Source of the DNA: an uncultured Pelagibacteraceae bacterium
GTDB lineage: Bacteria; Pseudomonadota; Alphaproteobacteria; Pelagibacterales; Pelagibacteraceae
Assembly (NCBI GenBank): GCA_902571425.1
Contig: CACGBZ010000003.1
Coordinates: 77,091-130,165, forward strand
Direction of reading: 5' to 3'
DNA: 53,075 nt
The translations under genes and the position numbers were made by a program. The notes under the pieces were generated by a model. That model saw only the letters and a list, made by a program, of their open reading frames with translations. It searched no databases and was not told the origin of the DNA. Positions 7,733-17,112 of this stretch are shown piece after piece. The first letter of the stretch is position 1. The number at the start of each line of letters is the position of its first letter.

Positions 7733-10018
7733 ATGAAAAAAACAAAAATCGATCATTACACAGATAAAGAAGCTTTAGATTTTCATAAAGACAAAAAACC
7801 TGGCAAGATTGAGATAATTTCTTCAAAAAATATGACAACTAAGCGTGATCTAGCTTTAGCATATTCTCCTGGAGTTGCTGCTCCTGTTAAAAAGATAAGT
7901 GAAGACCCTGATGCAGCTTATGATTACACAAGTAAAGGAAACCTTGTTGCTGTAATTAGTAATGGTTCAGCAATATTAGGAATGGGAAATTTAGGTGCAC
8001 TTGCATCAAAGCCTGTAATGGAAGGAAAAGCCGTATTATTTAAAAGGTTTGCAGATATTGATTCGATCGATTTAGAGATTGATTGTAAAGATTCAAACGA
8101 AATCATAAATTCAATTAAAAATTTTGCGCCTAGCTTCGGAGGAATAAATTTAGAAGATATAGCGGCCCCAGATTGTTTTATAATAGAACAGAAATTAAAA
8201 GAAATTTTAGATATTCCAGTTTTTCATGATGACCAACATGGAACAGCAATTATAACAACCGCAGCATTAATTAATGCCTTAGATATTTGTGGTAAATCAA
8301 TAAAAAAAATTAAAGTTGTGGTTAATGGTGCTGGAGCTTCAGCACAAGCTTGTACTGAATTATTTAAAAACTCAGGAGTAAAATCTGAAAATATAATAAT
8401 GCTTGATAGAAAGGGTGTTATTTACAATGGAAGAACAGAGGGAATTGATCAATGGAAATCCAGATATGCGGTTAAAACTAAACATAGAACTTTAGAGGAT
8501 GCCGTTAAAGGTGCAGATGTTTTTTTAGGATTGTCTGCAAAGGGTGTTCTAAAAAAAGAGATGGTTAAATCTATGTCAAAAAACCCAATTATATTTGCTT
8601 GTGCTAATCCTGATCCAGAAATTACCCCTGAGGAAATTAGTGAGGTTAGAAATGATGCAATTGTTGCAACAGGGAGATCAGATTATCCAAATCAAGTAAA
8701 TAATTTAATTGGATTTCCTTACATTTTTCGAGGAGCTTTGGATGTTAGATCCAAAACGATAAATGAAGAAATGAAAGTTGCTGCAGCTAATGCAATAGCT
8801 AAGCTTGCAAGAGAAGATGTTCCTGATGAAGTGGTTGCGGCTATGGGTGGAGAAAGACCTCATTATGGAAAAGATTATATTATTCCGTCTACATTTGATC
8901 CAAGATTAATTAGTGTAATACCTGCTGCTGTAGCAAAAGCAGCTGTAGATAGTGGAGTAGCTAGAAAAAAAATAGATGATTTTGAAATTTATAAAGATCA
9001 ACTAAAACAAAGACTAGATCCAACGGTAACAATCATGCAAGGTATAAATTCATTTATTAAGAAAAATCAGAAAAGAATTGTTTTTGCAGATGGTGAAGAT
9101 GAAAATACTTTAAAAGCTGCTATAGCATTTAAAAATTCAAAACTAGGTATTCCAATCCTAGTTGGTAAAGAAAGTAAAATTAAAGAACAGATTAAAAATA
9201 TTGGTTATAGTGAAAATTTTGACATTGAAATTGTTAATTCAAAAGATGAAGAAAAAAGAAAAAGATACGTTAAACATTTATTTGAAAAGTTACAAAGAGA
9301 ACAAGGATTATTAGAACGAGATTGTGACAGAATGATTAGAAATGATAGGGTTGTCTGGGCTACAAGTATGGTTGCTTGTGGAGATGCTGATGGTGCTGTA
9401 ACAGGTAATACAAGAAGATTTGGTGCCTCATTTGAAAAAATTAAACAAGTTGTAGATGTTCGGAGAGGTGAAATTATGTTTGGATTAAACATGATAGTTA
9501 ATAAAGGAAGAACTATTTTTGTTGGTGATACAAGTGTTCATGAATATCCAACCTCTGAACAATTGGCTGAAATTGCAATATCAACAGCAAGAGTAGTTAG
9601 ACTTTTTGGATTTGATCCAAAAGTTGCTTTTGTATCCCACTCCACATTTGGACAACCTCTTACTAGTAGAACAAAACATATCCGAAGTGCAGTTGAGATA
9701 TTAAAAGAAAGAAAAGTAGATTTTGAATTTGATGGAGATATGCAACCTGATGTTGCTCTTAATCCAGAATATGAGGAACTTTATCCTTTTGCAAAGATAG
9801 TTGGTAAAGCAAATATTTTAATAATGCCTGGACAGCATAGTGCTGCAATTTCATATAAACTGATGAAAACAATTGGAGATACAAAAGTTATTGGACCACT
9901 ATTAATTGGGCTTGGGCTTCCAATAGAAATTGCTCCATTAAGATCATCAACTTCAGAAATACTTAATTTAGCATCAATTGCTGCTTACTCTTCTCAAGTA
10001 ATTGATTACAAAAAATAA
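7733..10018 (+). CDS. maeB: NADP-dependent malic enzyme (MaeB type, with phosphotransacetylase-like C-terminus)
   Basis: Oxidatively decarboxylates malate to pyruvate, yielding NADPH. The start at 7733 gives 761 residues, the usual MaeB size; an upstream ATG at 7655 would run into murJ and adds 26 non-homologous residues. Order of domains: malic enzyme N-terminal (about 15-160, with LAYSPGVAAP and the FGGINLEDIAAPDCF metal/substrate segment), NAD(P)-binding (about 165-390, VVNGAGASAQA), then a phosphotransacetylase-like domain (about 425-755), which in MaeB proteins is usually regulatory rather than catalytic. It is monocistronic, ending directly against the convergent BON lipoprotein gene. 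Confidence 0.95.
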   Translation: MKKTKIDHYTDKEALDFHKDKKPGKIEIISSKNMTTKRDLALAYSPGVAAPVKKISEDPDAAYDYTSKGNLVAVISNGSAILGMGNLGALASKPVMEGKAVLFKRFADIDSIDLEIDCKDSNEIINSIKNFAPSFGGINLEDIAAPDCFIIEQKLKEILDIPVFHDDQHGTAIITTAALINALDICGKSIKKIKVVVNGAGASAQACTELFKNSGVKSENIIMLDRKGVIYNGRTEGIDQWKSRYAVKTKHRTLEDAVKGADVFLGLSAKGVLKKEMVKSMSKNPIIFACANPDPEITPEEISEVRNDAIVATGRSDYPNQVNNLIGFPYIFRGALDVRSKTINEEMKVAAANAIAKLAREDVPDEVVAAMGGERPHYGKDYIIPSTFDPRLISVIPAAVAKAAVDSGVARKKIDDFEIYKDQLKQRLDPTVTIMQGINSFIKKNQKRIVFADGEDENTLKAAIAFKNSKLGIPILVGKESKIKEQIKNIGYSENFDIEIVNSKDEEKRKRYVKHLFEKLQREQGLLERDCDRMIRNDRVVWATSMVACGDADGAVTGNTRRFGASFEKIKQVVDVRRGEIMFGLNMIVNKGRTIFVGDTSVHEYPTSEQLAEIAISTARVVRLFGFDPKVAFVSHSTFGQPLTSRTKHIRSAVEILKERKVDFEFDGDMQPDVALNPEYEELYPFAKIVGKANILIMPGQHSAAISYKLMKTIGDTKVIGPLLIGLGLPIEIAPLRSSTSEILNLASIAAYSSQVIDYKK

Positions 10019-10612
10019 TTATTCTCTTTGAATTCTTAAATCTTCGACAAGAATAATACTTGCAATTACATCTTCTACATCAATTATTTCTTTAGCCTCA
10101 CTAATAACTAAATCTTTTTCCTCAAGTGTAAGTGCAATGCCATAAACATAAATTTTTTTTTTATATGTATCAATTTGATAATTAGTAGATTTTATATTTT
10201 TATTTATAATTAAAGCTGTTCTAAGCTGAGATGTAATTAAAACATCTTTAGCAGATTGTTTGAATTTGAACTCCTCTTTAATTTTTATATCGTTCCTAAC
10301 CGAGCGAGCACCTTTAGTTTCCCATGCTAATTTAGTAATAATTAATTTTTCCTCTGGGTTATCTACTTTCCCAGTAATAAAAATTTTACCATCTATGACT
10401 TTTGTTTTAATTGAAAGAAAATATTTTTTATCTCTAGATAAAATTTTTGCGCTTAATGTTTTCTGCATTATTGAATCATCTATTTGAGTGCCTAATGTTC
10501 TAGGATCTAAAGCAACTGAAACACCAGTTCCAAAAAGACCTTTAGAACCAACACCAACGCATCCGGTTAAAATAAAACTCACTAAAATAAAAATTAATAA
10601 TTTATTTTTCAT
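10019..10612 (-). CDS. BON-domain lipoprotein
   Basis: A 197-residue predicted lipoprotein. The signal peptide ends in the lipobox LTGC with Cys18 as lipidation site. Two BON-type repeats are likely (about 48-115 and 120-190), with features such as KVIDGKIFITGKVDN and the closing VEDVIASIILVEDL. BON domains bind phospholipid and stabilise the outer membrane (DolP, OsmY). The gene overlaps the end of rsmI by 11 bp; the rsmI-BON order is common in alphaproteobacteria. It has no gap to the convergent maeB. Confidence 0.85.
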   Translation of the reverse strand: MKNKLLIFILVSFILTGCVGVGSKGLFGTGVSVALDPRTLGTQIDDSIMQKTLSAKILSRDKKYFLSIKTKVIDGKIFITGKVDNPEEKLIITKLAWETKGARSVRNDIKIKEEFKFKQSAKDVLITSQLRTALIINKNIKSTNYQIDTYKKKIYVYGIALTLEEKDLVISEAKEIIDVEDVIASIILVEDLRIQRE

Positions 10613-11465
10613 TTTTTAATTCCAAACAATAGCTATATATTTCTTTTTTAGATACATTACTGATTTGACTTAAAATATCTGTAATTTCTTTAATAGACAA
10701 TTTGTTAATCATTTTTTTTATTATATTCATATCTGATTCAGTTAATTTTTTAGAGATATTTTTGTTTATTTTTCTTTCAGAAATAACAATTGTGAGTTCA
10801 CCTTTTGGTTCTTTTTCAAATAATTCTAATTCATCTACATTTTTTCTAATAAATTCTTCGTATATTTTTGATATTTCTCTACAAAAAACTATCTTCCTTC
10901 CATAAAAGTTTTTTTTAAGTTCAGGTATGATTTTATTAATTTTTTTAGGAGAAATAAAAAAAACTAATGAATTTTCAAATTCTGATAACTTTTTTAATTC
11001 ATTGGATAATTGCTTTTTCTTATCTGAGAAAAAACCACAAAACAAAAATTTATCTGAAAATCCGCTGATTGAAACAGCTACAGCAACAGCCGAAGGTCCA
11101 GGGATGGGAAAAATTCTTATATCATTATTAATACACTCATTAACTAATATTGAGCCTGGATCAGAAATACCAGGCGTACCAGCATCAGAAATCAAAGATA
11201 TTATCTTGCCAGATTTAAGGTATTCAATAATTTTTATTACATTTTTTTTCTCATTAAACTTATGATTTGAAACTAACTTTGATTTTATTTGATATTTATC
11301 CAAAAGATTTTTTGAAACCCGTGTGTCCTCACATAAAATATAATCAGATTTTTCTAGAACTTCTATTGCTCTAAAGGTTATATCTTTTAAATTTCCTAAA
11401 GGAGTTGATACTAAATAAAGACCATTTTCATATTCTTTTAATTTAAATTGTGGTTTTATGATCAT
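10602..11465 (-). CDS. rsmI: 16S rRNA (cytidine-1402-2'-O)-methyltransferase RsmI
   Basis: A 287-residue SAM-dependent methyltransferase of the tetrapyrrole-methylase fold. Conserved segments: LYLVSTPLGNLKDITFRA near residue 20, CEDTRVSKNLL, SDAGTPGISDPGS (SAM site), and IPGPSAVAVAVSISGF. It methylates the ribose of C1402 in the ribosomal decoding centre. Usual length. It is divergent from the LppC-like gene (34-bp spacer) and overlaps the BON lipoprotein by 11 bp, so the two are translationally linked. Confidence 0.96.
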   Translation of the reverse strand: MIIKPQFKLKEYENGLYLVSTPLGNLKDITFRAIEVLEKSDYILCEDTRVSKNLLDKYQIKSKLVSNHKFNEKKNVIKIIEYLKSGKIISLISDAGTPGISDPGSILVNECINNDIRIFPIPGPSAVAVAVSISGFSDKFLFCGFFSDKKKQLSNELKKLSEFENSLVFFISPKKINKIIPELKKNFYGRKIVFCREISKIYEEFIRKNVDELELFEKEPKGELTIVISERKINKNISKKLTESDMNIIKKMINKLSIKEITDILSQISNVSKKEIYSYCLELKNEK

Positions 11466-11484
11466 AATTTGGCTTAAAAAATAT

Positions 11485-11490
11485 TATACT
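11485..11490 (+). promoter_or_regulatory. Candidate -10 element for the LppC-like gene
   Basis: TATACT lies 9 bp before the ATG at 11500 in the short spacer shared with divergent rsmI. No good -35 element sits at normal spacing. If used, transcription would begin within a few bases of the start codon, giving an almost leaderless mRNA. Confidence 0.3.
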
Positions 11491-11499
11491 AACATCAAA

Positions 11500-12654
11500 A
11501 TGATTAAATTAATTAAAATTATTTATTTTATTTTTTTAAGTTTTTACTTTCTGTTTTTTTCAGCTGTCAATGCTCAAGAAAAAATCAAAATAGGATTATT
11601 GGTACCTATGACAGGAGAAAATAAAGAGATTGGAGAATCAATCATTAAAGCAGTTGAATTAGCTGTCAAAGATATAGATAATGATCTAATAGAAATCTAT
11701 CCAAAAGATACAGCAACTAAAGCTAACCAAACCTTAAAATCAGCATTTGAATTAAGTGAAAAGGGTATAAAGGTTGTTATAGGCCCAGTATTTTATGAAA
11801 GTTTAACTTATTTAGATGAAATGAGAGAATTAATTTTTTTGTCATTAACAAATAAAACTTTAGACCTTCCAAAAAATGTAATCTCTGCTGGTATTAACTC
11901 TACATCACAATTTAATACAATAAAGAGGTTTTTAGAAACTAATCAAATACAAAGAACCATTTTTTTAACACCAATCCAAGATTATGAATTTGAAGTTAAA
12001 AGAGGAATGAAAAATTCAAAAATTAAAATTTATAAAGATTATGAATACAATAAAGAGCCCACAAAACTAACAAAACAAATAGAGGAAATTACGAACTATA
12101 GAATTAGAAAGCAAAATTTAGAGGATGAGATAAAAAGAATAAAAAATTCAAATGAACCGAATAAAGAAAAGAAAATAAAAAAACTCGAAAAAAAATATAC
12201 TTTAGGTGGTTTAAATTTTGATGCTGTTGTAATTTCTGATTTTGATGAAAGTCTTAAAAGTGTATCTACATCACTTTTATATACTGATGTACTTCCTCAA
12301 AACAAATATTTTATAACTTTAAACCAATGGTTTGACGAAAGTTTATTAAACGAAACTGAGATTCAGCCTTTGTATTATCCATCAATAAACAAAGAAAATT
12401 TTGATAGCTACAAAATAAAATACTTTAACGCATTTAATGAAGACCCTACACACTTATCTCTATTGAGTTATGATCTTGTTGGCTTAGTTTATTATTTGTC
12501 AATAAACTCTCAAACAGAAAAGCTAAATAGAATTTTTAAAAGAAAAAACTCATTTAAAGGAAAAATAGGAATTTTTGATATCAAAAATAATAAAATAAAT
12601 CATAGACTTAATTTTTATAAAATTGAGGATCAAAAACTTATAGAAATTTTTTAA
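11500..12654 (+). CDS. LppC/penicillin-binding protein activator-like periplasmic binding protein
   Basis: Start chosen at the ATG at 11500, which gives a clean signal peptide ending VNA/QEK; the upstream ATG at 11458 overlaps divergent rsmI. The 384-residue product has a type I periplasmic-binding fold (KIKIGLLVPMTGENKEIGES at the mature N-terminus, GPVFYESLTYLDEM, then a charged helical insertion around residues 190-225). Alphaproteobacterial proteins of this type are annotated as penicillin-binding protein activators because LpoA carries such a domain. Unlike LpoA it lacks the N-terminal TPR domain and a lipobox. A solute-binding role is the alternative. It overlaps the 3' end of rdgB by 17 bp. 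Confidence 0.75.
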   Translation: MIKLIKIIYFIFLSFYFLFFSAVNAQEKIKIGLLVPMTGENKEIGESIIKAVELAVKDIDNDLIEIYPKDTATKANQTLKSAFELSEKGIKVVIGPVFYESLTYLDEMRELIFLSLTNKTLDLPKNVISAGINSTSQFNTIKRFLETNQIQRTIFLTPIQDYEFEVKRGMKNSKIKIYKDYEYNKEPTKLTKQIEEITNYRIRKQNLEDEIKRIKNSNEPNKEKKIKKLEKKYTLGGLNFDAVVISDFDESLKSVSTSLLYTDVLPQNKYFITLNQWFDESLLNETEIQPLYYPSINKENFDSYKIKYFNAFNEDPTHLSLLSYDLVGLVYYLSINSQTEKLNRIFKRKNSFKGKIGIFDIKNNKINHRLNFYKIEDQKLIEIF

Positions 12655-13240
12655 TTTTTTTAAAAGCTCGATATCTATGGTCCATCTTATATTTTTGAGA
12701 CGGCTTCATTTCTCCAAAAGTTTTTCTTTTTTTTAAAGGAATAAAAATTGGGTCATAGCCAAATCCATTTTTTCCTCTTGGTTTATCCGAAATATAACCT
12801 TCAACTTTTCCTAGAACACAAACTATTTTTTTATTTAAATAGGAAATAGAAAGTGCACAAATAAATCTTGCTTTAATTTTTTTATTTTTCCAATTTTTAT
12901 CTTTTTTATTTAGCTCTCTATAAACTCTTCTTATAGCTTTATTAAAATCTCTATGCCTTCCTCCCCACCTCGCGGAATAAATTCCAGGACTTTTATCTAA
13001 AAAATCTATTTCTAAACCTGAATCATCTGCTAAGCATATCAATCCTGTTTTTTTTGAAAAATATTTAGATTTAATTAATGAGTTTTCTTTAAATGTTTTG
13101 CCATTTTCAAGTGGGCTTTTAAGTTTAAATTCAGATGTAGAGCGTATTTTAATCTTTTTGGGTAACAAACTCTTGATTTCTCTTAGTTTTCCCTTGTTGT
13201 TAGTACCAATGAGTAATTTATTTATTTTTTGTTTAGACAT
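12638..13240 (-). CDS. rdgB: XTP/dITP pyrophosphatase (RdgB/HAM1)
   Basis: A 200-residue nucleotide-pool sanitising enzyme that hydrolyses dITP, XTP and related purines. The signature TNNKGKLREIKSLLP opens the protein. LADDSGLEIDFL and SPGIYSARWGG carry metal and substrate residues, and GFGYDPIF is the conserved C-terminal loop. It is divergent from grpE across 36 bp; in many alphaproteobacteria rdgB and grpE are neighbours of hrcA, but no hrcA is visible here. The 3' end overlaps the convergent LppC-like gene. Confidence 0.95.
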   Translation of the reverse strand: MSKQKINKLLIGTNNKGKLREIKSLLPKKIKIRSTSEFKLKSPLENGKTFKENSLIKSKYFSKKTGLICLADDSGLEIDFLDKSPGIYSARWGGRHRDFNKAIRRVYRELNKKDKNWKNKKIKARFICALSISYLNKKIVCVLGKVEGYISDKPRGKNGFGYDPIFIPLKKRKTFGEMKPSQKYKMDHRYRAFKKIKKFL

Positions 13241-13268
13241 CTAGAAATTTCTAAAATCCTTACCATAT
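13241..13268 (+). promoter_or_regulatory. RpoH (sigma-32)-like promoter of grpE
   Basis: CTAGAAA at 13241-13247 and TACCATAT at 13261-13268 with a 13-bp spacer resemble the sigma-32 consensus CTTGAAA-N11-16-CCCCATNT. The same spacing recurs upstream of dnaK and hslV. The -10 box ends 8 bp before the grpE ATG, so the message would be nearly leaderless. The -35 half sits in a small palindrome, TAGAAATTTCTA. Confidence 0.5.
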
Positions 13269-13276
13269 AAGAAGTC

Positions 13277-13930
13277 ATGGAAAAAGAAGAAAACCAAAAT
13301 AGTACTTCTACGGATCATAACCAAGATACAATAAAAGAAAATGAGAAATCTGCAGAAAATTTAGTCGAAGAAAATAAACAAAAAATAGACCAAGAGCCTA
13401 AAGAAGAAATCAAAGATCCAACTCCAGAGGAAAAAATTGCTGAACTCGAAGATAAAGTGGCGAGAACTTTTGCTGAAATGGAAAATCAAAGAAGAAGATT
13501 TGAAAAAGAAAAAGAAGATGCTTTTGAATATGGTGGTTATAGTTTTGCTAAAGAAGCATTAAATTTGATTGATAACTTGGATCGATCAAAACATGTACTT
13601 GAAAGTGACGATAAGTTAAAAGAAACTGACGCATTAAAGAAAACATTAGAACATTTAGACATAATTAAAAAAGATTTAATCTCAATCTTCGAAAAAAATA
13701 ACATTAAACCTATTGATAGCCTTAACAAAAAACTAGATCCAAACTTTCATCAAGCAATGATGGAAATAGAAGATGATACAAAAGAACCTGGAACAATAAT
13801 CCAAGAAATTCAAAAAGGCTTCACTATAAAAGATAGATTACTTAGGCCCTCGTTAGTAGGAGTGTCAAAAAAAGTTACAAAAAGTGAGGCAAAAACTGAA
13901 GAAAATCAAGAAACTCAAGAGAATAAATAA
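13277..13930 (+). CDS. grpE: Nucleotide exchange factor GrpE
   Basis: A 217-residue co-chaperone that releases ADP from DnaK. The first ~55 residues are acidic and low-complexity. A long coiled-coil follows (about 55-110, ending AEMENQRRRFEKEKEDA), then the helical/beta-wing domain (FEKNNIKPIDSLNKKLDPNF, GFTIKDRLLRPSLVGVSK). A normal alphaproteobacterial length and layout. It begins the grpE-dnaK-dnaJ run; dnaK has its own promoter-like signal in the 63-bp spacer. Confidence 0.96.
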   Translation: MEKEENQNSTSTDHNQDTIKENEKSAENLVEENKQKIDQEPKEEIKDPTPEEKIAELEDKVARTFAEMENQRRRFEKEKEDAFEYGGYSFAKEALNLIDNLDRSKHVLESDDKLKETDALKKTLEHLDIIKKDLISIFEKNNIKPIDSLNKKLDPNFHQAMMEIEDDTKEPGTIIQEIQKGFTIKDRLLRPSLVGVSKKVTKSEAKTEENQETQENK

Positions 13931-13942
13931 TTATGAGGTCAA

Positions 13943-13970
13943 CTTGTAGTTTTGCATTTAAACCCTATAT
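13943..13970 (+). promoter_or_regulatory. RpoH (sigma-32)-like promoter of dnaK
   Basis: CTTGTAG at 13943-13949 and CCCTATAT at 13963-13970, spacer 13 bp, match sigma-32 elements well. The predicted start near 13977 leaves a short leader containing AAGGAG (13975-13980), about 13 bp before the dnaK ATG. No CIRCE element is seen. Confidence 0.6.
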
Positions 13971-13993
13971 GAACAAGGAGAAACATTAATATT

Positions 13994-15919
13994 ATGAGTA
14001 AGATTATTGGAATAGACTTAGGAACTACGAATTCATGTGTTGCTATAATGGAAGGAACACAAGCTAAGGTTTTAGAAAATGCTGAAGGAGCAAGAACTAC
14101 TCCATCAGTTGTAGCATTTACAGATGAAAATGAAAAACTAATTGGGCAACCTGCAAAAAGGCAGGCTGTTACTAATCCAGAAAATACTATATTTGCAGTT
14201 AAAAGATTAATTGGAAGAAATTTTGATGATCCAACTGTAAAAAAAGATGTGGAAGCTGCACCTTTTAAAATAGTTAATTCAGAAAAAGGTGATGCTTGGA
14301 TTGAAGCTAAAGGAGAAAAATATTCACCTTCTCAAATATCAGCGTTTATCTTACAAAAAATGAAAGAAACAGCAGAAAAATACCTAGGTCAAGCTGTAAC
14401 AAAAGCTGTAATTACTGTTCCAGCATACTTTAATGATGCACAAAGACAAGCAACAAAAGATGCAGGAAAAATTGCTGGTTTAGAAGTTTTAAGAATTATT
14501 AATGAACCAACTGCTGCATCACTAGCTTATGGTTTAGATAAAAAACAAAATAAAAAAATTGCAGTGTATGACTTGGGTGGAGGAACATTTGATGTTTCAA
14601 TATTAGAATTAGGTGATGGTGTTTTTGAAGTTAAATCAACCAATGGTGATACTTTTTTGGGTGGTGAAGATTTTGATAACGCTGTTGTGGACTATTTAGT
14701 TTCTGAATTTAAGAAAGATAATGGAATCGATCTAAAGTCAGACAAACTTGCTTTACAAAGATTAAAAGAGGCTGCTGAAAAAGCAAAAATTGAATTATCT
14801 TCTGCAGAACAAACAGATATAAATCTACCTTTTATTACAGCAGACAAAACGGGTCCAAAACATATTAATTTAAAAATGACTAGAGCAAAACTTGAAGCTT
14901 TAGTTGAGGACTTAATTGCTAGAACAATGCCTCCATGCAAAACTGCTTTAAAAGATGCAGGAATTACTGCAAGTGAAATTGACGAAGTGGTTATGGTAGG
15001 TGGTATGACTAGAATGCCAAAAGTATTAGAGGAAGTAAAAAACTTTTTTGGAAAAGATCCTAACAAAAGTGTAAACCCGGATGAAGTAGTTGCAATGGGT
15101 GCTGCTATTCAGGCTGGAGTATTGCAAGGTGATGTTAAAGATGTACTTCTATTAGATGTAACTCCACTATCACTAGGTATCGAGACACTTGGAGGAGTTT
15201 CAACTAAGCTAATTGATAAAAATACAACAATACCAACTAAAAAAAGTCAGGTATTTTCAACTGCTGAAGATAATCAGCCTGCTGTATCTATTAGAGTTCT
15301 ACAGGGTGAAAGAGAAATGGCAGCCGATAATAAAGCCTTAGGTAATTTTGAATTAGTTGGTATTGCGCCAGCACCTAGAGGAGTGCCTCAAATTGAAGTT
15401 ACATTTGATATTGATGCTAATGGTATCGTAAATGTTTCAGCAAAAGACAAGGGAACTGGTAAAGAACAAAAAATTCAAATCCAAGCTTCAGGTGGGTTAA
15501 GTGATGAAGAAATTGAAAAAATGGTAAAAGATGCAGAAGCAAATAAAGAAGCTGATAAAAAGAAAAGGGAATCAGTTGATGTTAGAAACCAAGCAGATAC
15601 TCTAATTCACTCTACTGAAAAGAATTTAAAAGAGCATGGATCAAAAATTTCTGATGCAGAAAGAAAAGCAATTGAAGATGCATCAACTGCTGTAAAAGAG
15701 GCTTTAAAAGGTGAAGATATTGAAGATATAAAGAAAAAAACAGAGGCTCTGGTTCAAGCTTCAATGAAACTTGGAGAAGCAATCTATAAATCACAACAAA
15801 GTGCAAAACCTGAGTCTGGAAAAGATGATGGTGGAGATGATGCGGGAAAAAAAGACGAGAATGTTGTTGATGCTGATTTCGAAGAAGTAAAAGACGAGAA
15901 TAAAGAAAAAAGCGCTTAA
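13994..15919 (+). CDS. dnaK: Chaperone DnaK (Hsp70)
   Basis: A 641-residue Hsp70. The ATPase domain (about 1-385) opens [18 protein letters not shown] and contains [20 protein letters not shown] and [15 protein letters not shown]. The substrate-binding domain begins after [19 protein letters not shown], and the C-terminal tail is acidic and Gly-rich (around 610-641). It refolds and protects proteins using DnaJ and GrpE as partners, both encoded next to it. Codons look more optimised and less Lys/Asn-rich than neighbouring genes, as expected for an abundant protein. Confidence 0.98.
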   Translation: MSKIIGIDLGTTNSCVAIMEGTQAKVLENAEGARTTPSVVAFTDENEKLIGQPAKRQAVTNPENTIFAVKRLIGRNFDDPTVKKDVEAAPFKIVNSEKGDAWIEAKGEKYSPSQISAFILQKMKETAEKYLGQAVTKAVITVPAYFNDAQRQATKDAGKIAGLEVLRIINEPTAASLAYGLDKKQNKKIAVYDLGGGTFDVSILELGDGVFEVKSTNGDTFLGGEDFDNAVVDYLVSEFKKDNGIDLKSDKLALQRLKEAAEKAKIELSSAEQTDINLPFITADKTGPKHINLKMTRAKLEALVEDLIARTMPPCKTALKDAGITASEIDEVVMVGGMTRMPKVLEEVKNFFGKDPNKSVNPDEVVAMGAAIQAGVLQGDVKDVLLLDVTPLSLGIETLGGVSTKLIDKNTTIPTKKSQVFSTAEDNQPAVSIRVLQGEREMAADNKALGNFELVGIAPAPRGVPQIEVTFDIDANGIVNVSAKDKGTGKEQKIQIQASGGLSDEEIEKMVKDAEANKEADKKKRESVDVRNQADTLIHSTEKNLKEHGSKISDAERKAIEDASTAVKEALKGEDIEDIKKKTEALVQASMKLGEAIYKSQQSAKPESGKDDGGDDAGKKDENVVDADFEEVKDENKEKSA

Positions 15920-15948
15920 ACTGACATTTAATTGTCTGGGGTAATTTG

Positions 15949-17076
15949 ATGGCTAAAAGAGACTATTACGATGTCCTAGGCGTTAACAAAAGCGCAAGTC
16001 CTGAAGAATTAAAATCTGCGTATAGAAAACTAGCTGTTAAATATCATCCTGATAAAAATCCAGGAGATTCCAAAGCTGAAGAAAAATTTAAAGAAGCTGG
16101 TGAAGCCTACGGAATTCTATCGGACAAAGAAAAAAAACAAAACTATGATAACTTTGGTCATGCTGCATTCGAAAACGGTGGTGGAAGATCAGGTGGAGGT
16201 TTTGGTGGTTTCAGTGGAGCAGATTTTTCAGATATTTTTGAAGATTTCTTTGGTGATTTTGGAGGAGGCGGAAGATCAAGAAATAGAAAATCAAACAATA
16301 GAGGTTCAGATTTAAGGTATGATTTATCAATTTCTCTAGAAGAGGCTTATCAAGGAAAAAAACAAGACATTAAATTTTCAACATCAGAACAGTGTGGTAC
16401 TTGTAAAGGAAATGGATCAAAACCCGGTTATTCTCCTGACAGATGCTCATATTGTGGTGGAAATGGAAGAATAAGGTCTAACCAAGGTTTCTTTACTGTT
16501 CAACAAACCTGTCCTCAATGTAATGGAAGTGGCGAGGAAATTACTAACCCTTGTAGTGATTGTAATGGTCAAGGTAAAAAACAAGCATCCAAAAGAATAT
16601 CTGTAACAATTCCGAAAGGGGTTGATGATGGAACAAGAATTAGATTAGCAGGAAAAGGTGAAGCAGGAACAAGGGGTGGAGCAACGGGTGATCTTTATCT
16701 ATTTGTTAATGTAAATTCTCATAATCTATTTAAAAGGTCAGACGAAAATTTATTTTTTGAATTCCCTCTTTCCTTGGCTGATGCAGCTTTAGGAACAACG
16801 GTTGAAATTCCTACTATTGATGGTGGGAAAGCAAAAATAAAGATTCCTGATGGCACTCAAAATGGAAAACAATTCAGATTAAAAGGTAAAGGTATGCCAT
16901 TTATGAGAAGGGGTGATTTTGGTGACTTATATGTTCAAGTTAAAACTGAGGTACCTGTATATTTAAATAAAAAACAAAAAGAATTATTAGAGCAATTTAG
17001 AGAAATTGAAAACGATAAGTCAAATCCAAGTATTAAAAAATTTTTTCAAAAAGCAAAAGATTTCTGGAAAAACTAA
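15949..17076 (+). CDS. dnaJ: Chaperone DnaJ (Hsp40)
   Basis: A 375-residue type I J-protein. ATG at 15949 is preferred over the in-frame TTG just before it; a GGGG run about 8 bp upstream can serve as ribosome-binding site. Domains: J domain (1-70) with His33-Pro-Asp35, a Gly/Phe-rich linker (about 75-115), four zinc-finger repeats ([32 protein letters not shown]), then the C-terminal peptide-binding domains. It stimulates DnaK ATPase and delivers substrates. It lies 29 bp after dnaK in the same transcript direction. Confidence 0.98.
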   Translation: MAKRDYYDVLGVNKSASPEELKSAYRKLAVKYHPDKNPGDSKAEEKFKEAGEAYGILSDKEKKQNYDNFGHAAFENGGGRSGGGFGGFSGADFSDIFEDFFGDFGGGGRSRNRKSNNRGSDLRYDLSISLEEAYQGKKQDIKFSTSEQCGTCKGNGSKPGYSPDRCSYCGGNGRIRSNQGFFTVQQTCPQCNGSGEEITNPCSDCNGQGKKQASKRISVTIPKGVDDGTRIRLAGKGEAGTRGGATGDLYLFVNVNSHNLFKRSDENLFFEFPLSLADAALGTTVEIPTIDGGKAKIKIPDGTQNGKQFRLKGKGMPFMRRGDFGDLYVQVKTEVPVYLNKKQKELLEQFREIENDKSNPSIKKFFQKAKDFWKN

Positions 17077-17112
17077 AAGACTAATCTTCTAAAAAAGGTT
17101 AATATCAGCTAA

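Noticed and set aside
13241..13993. CIRCE/HrcA operator before grpE or dnaK
   Set aside because: The TTAGCACTC-N9-GAGTGCTAA repeat is absent; only the small palindrome TAGAAATTTCTA is present, which overlaps the promoter-like -35.
14692..15066. 124-codon minus-strand ORF inside dnaK
   Set aside because: A shadow frame of a highly conserved gene with biased codons; such long antisense frames are common over dnaK. No independent signals.
17077..17112. Terminator between dnaJ and dapB
   Set aside because: Only an imperfect weak pairing is visible, without a T run; dapB may be read through from dnaJ.
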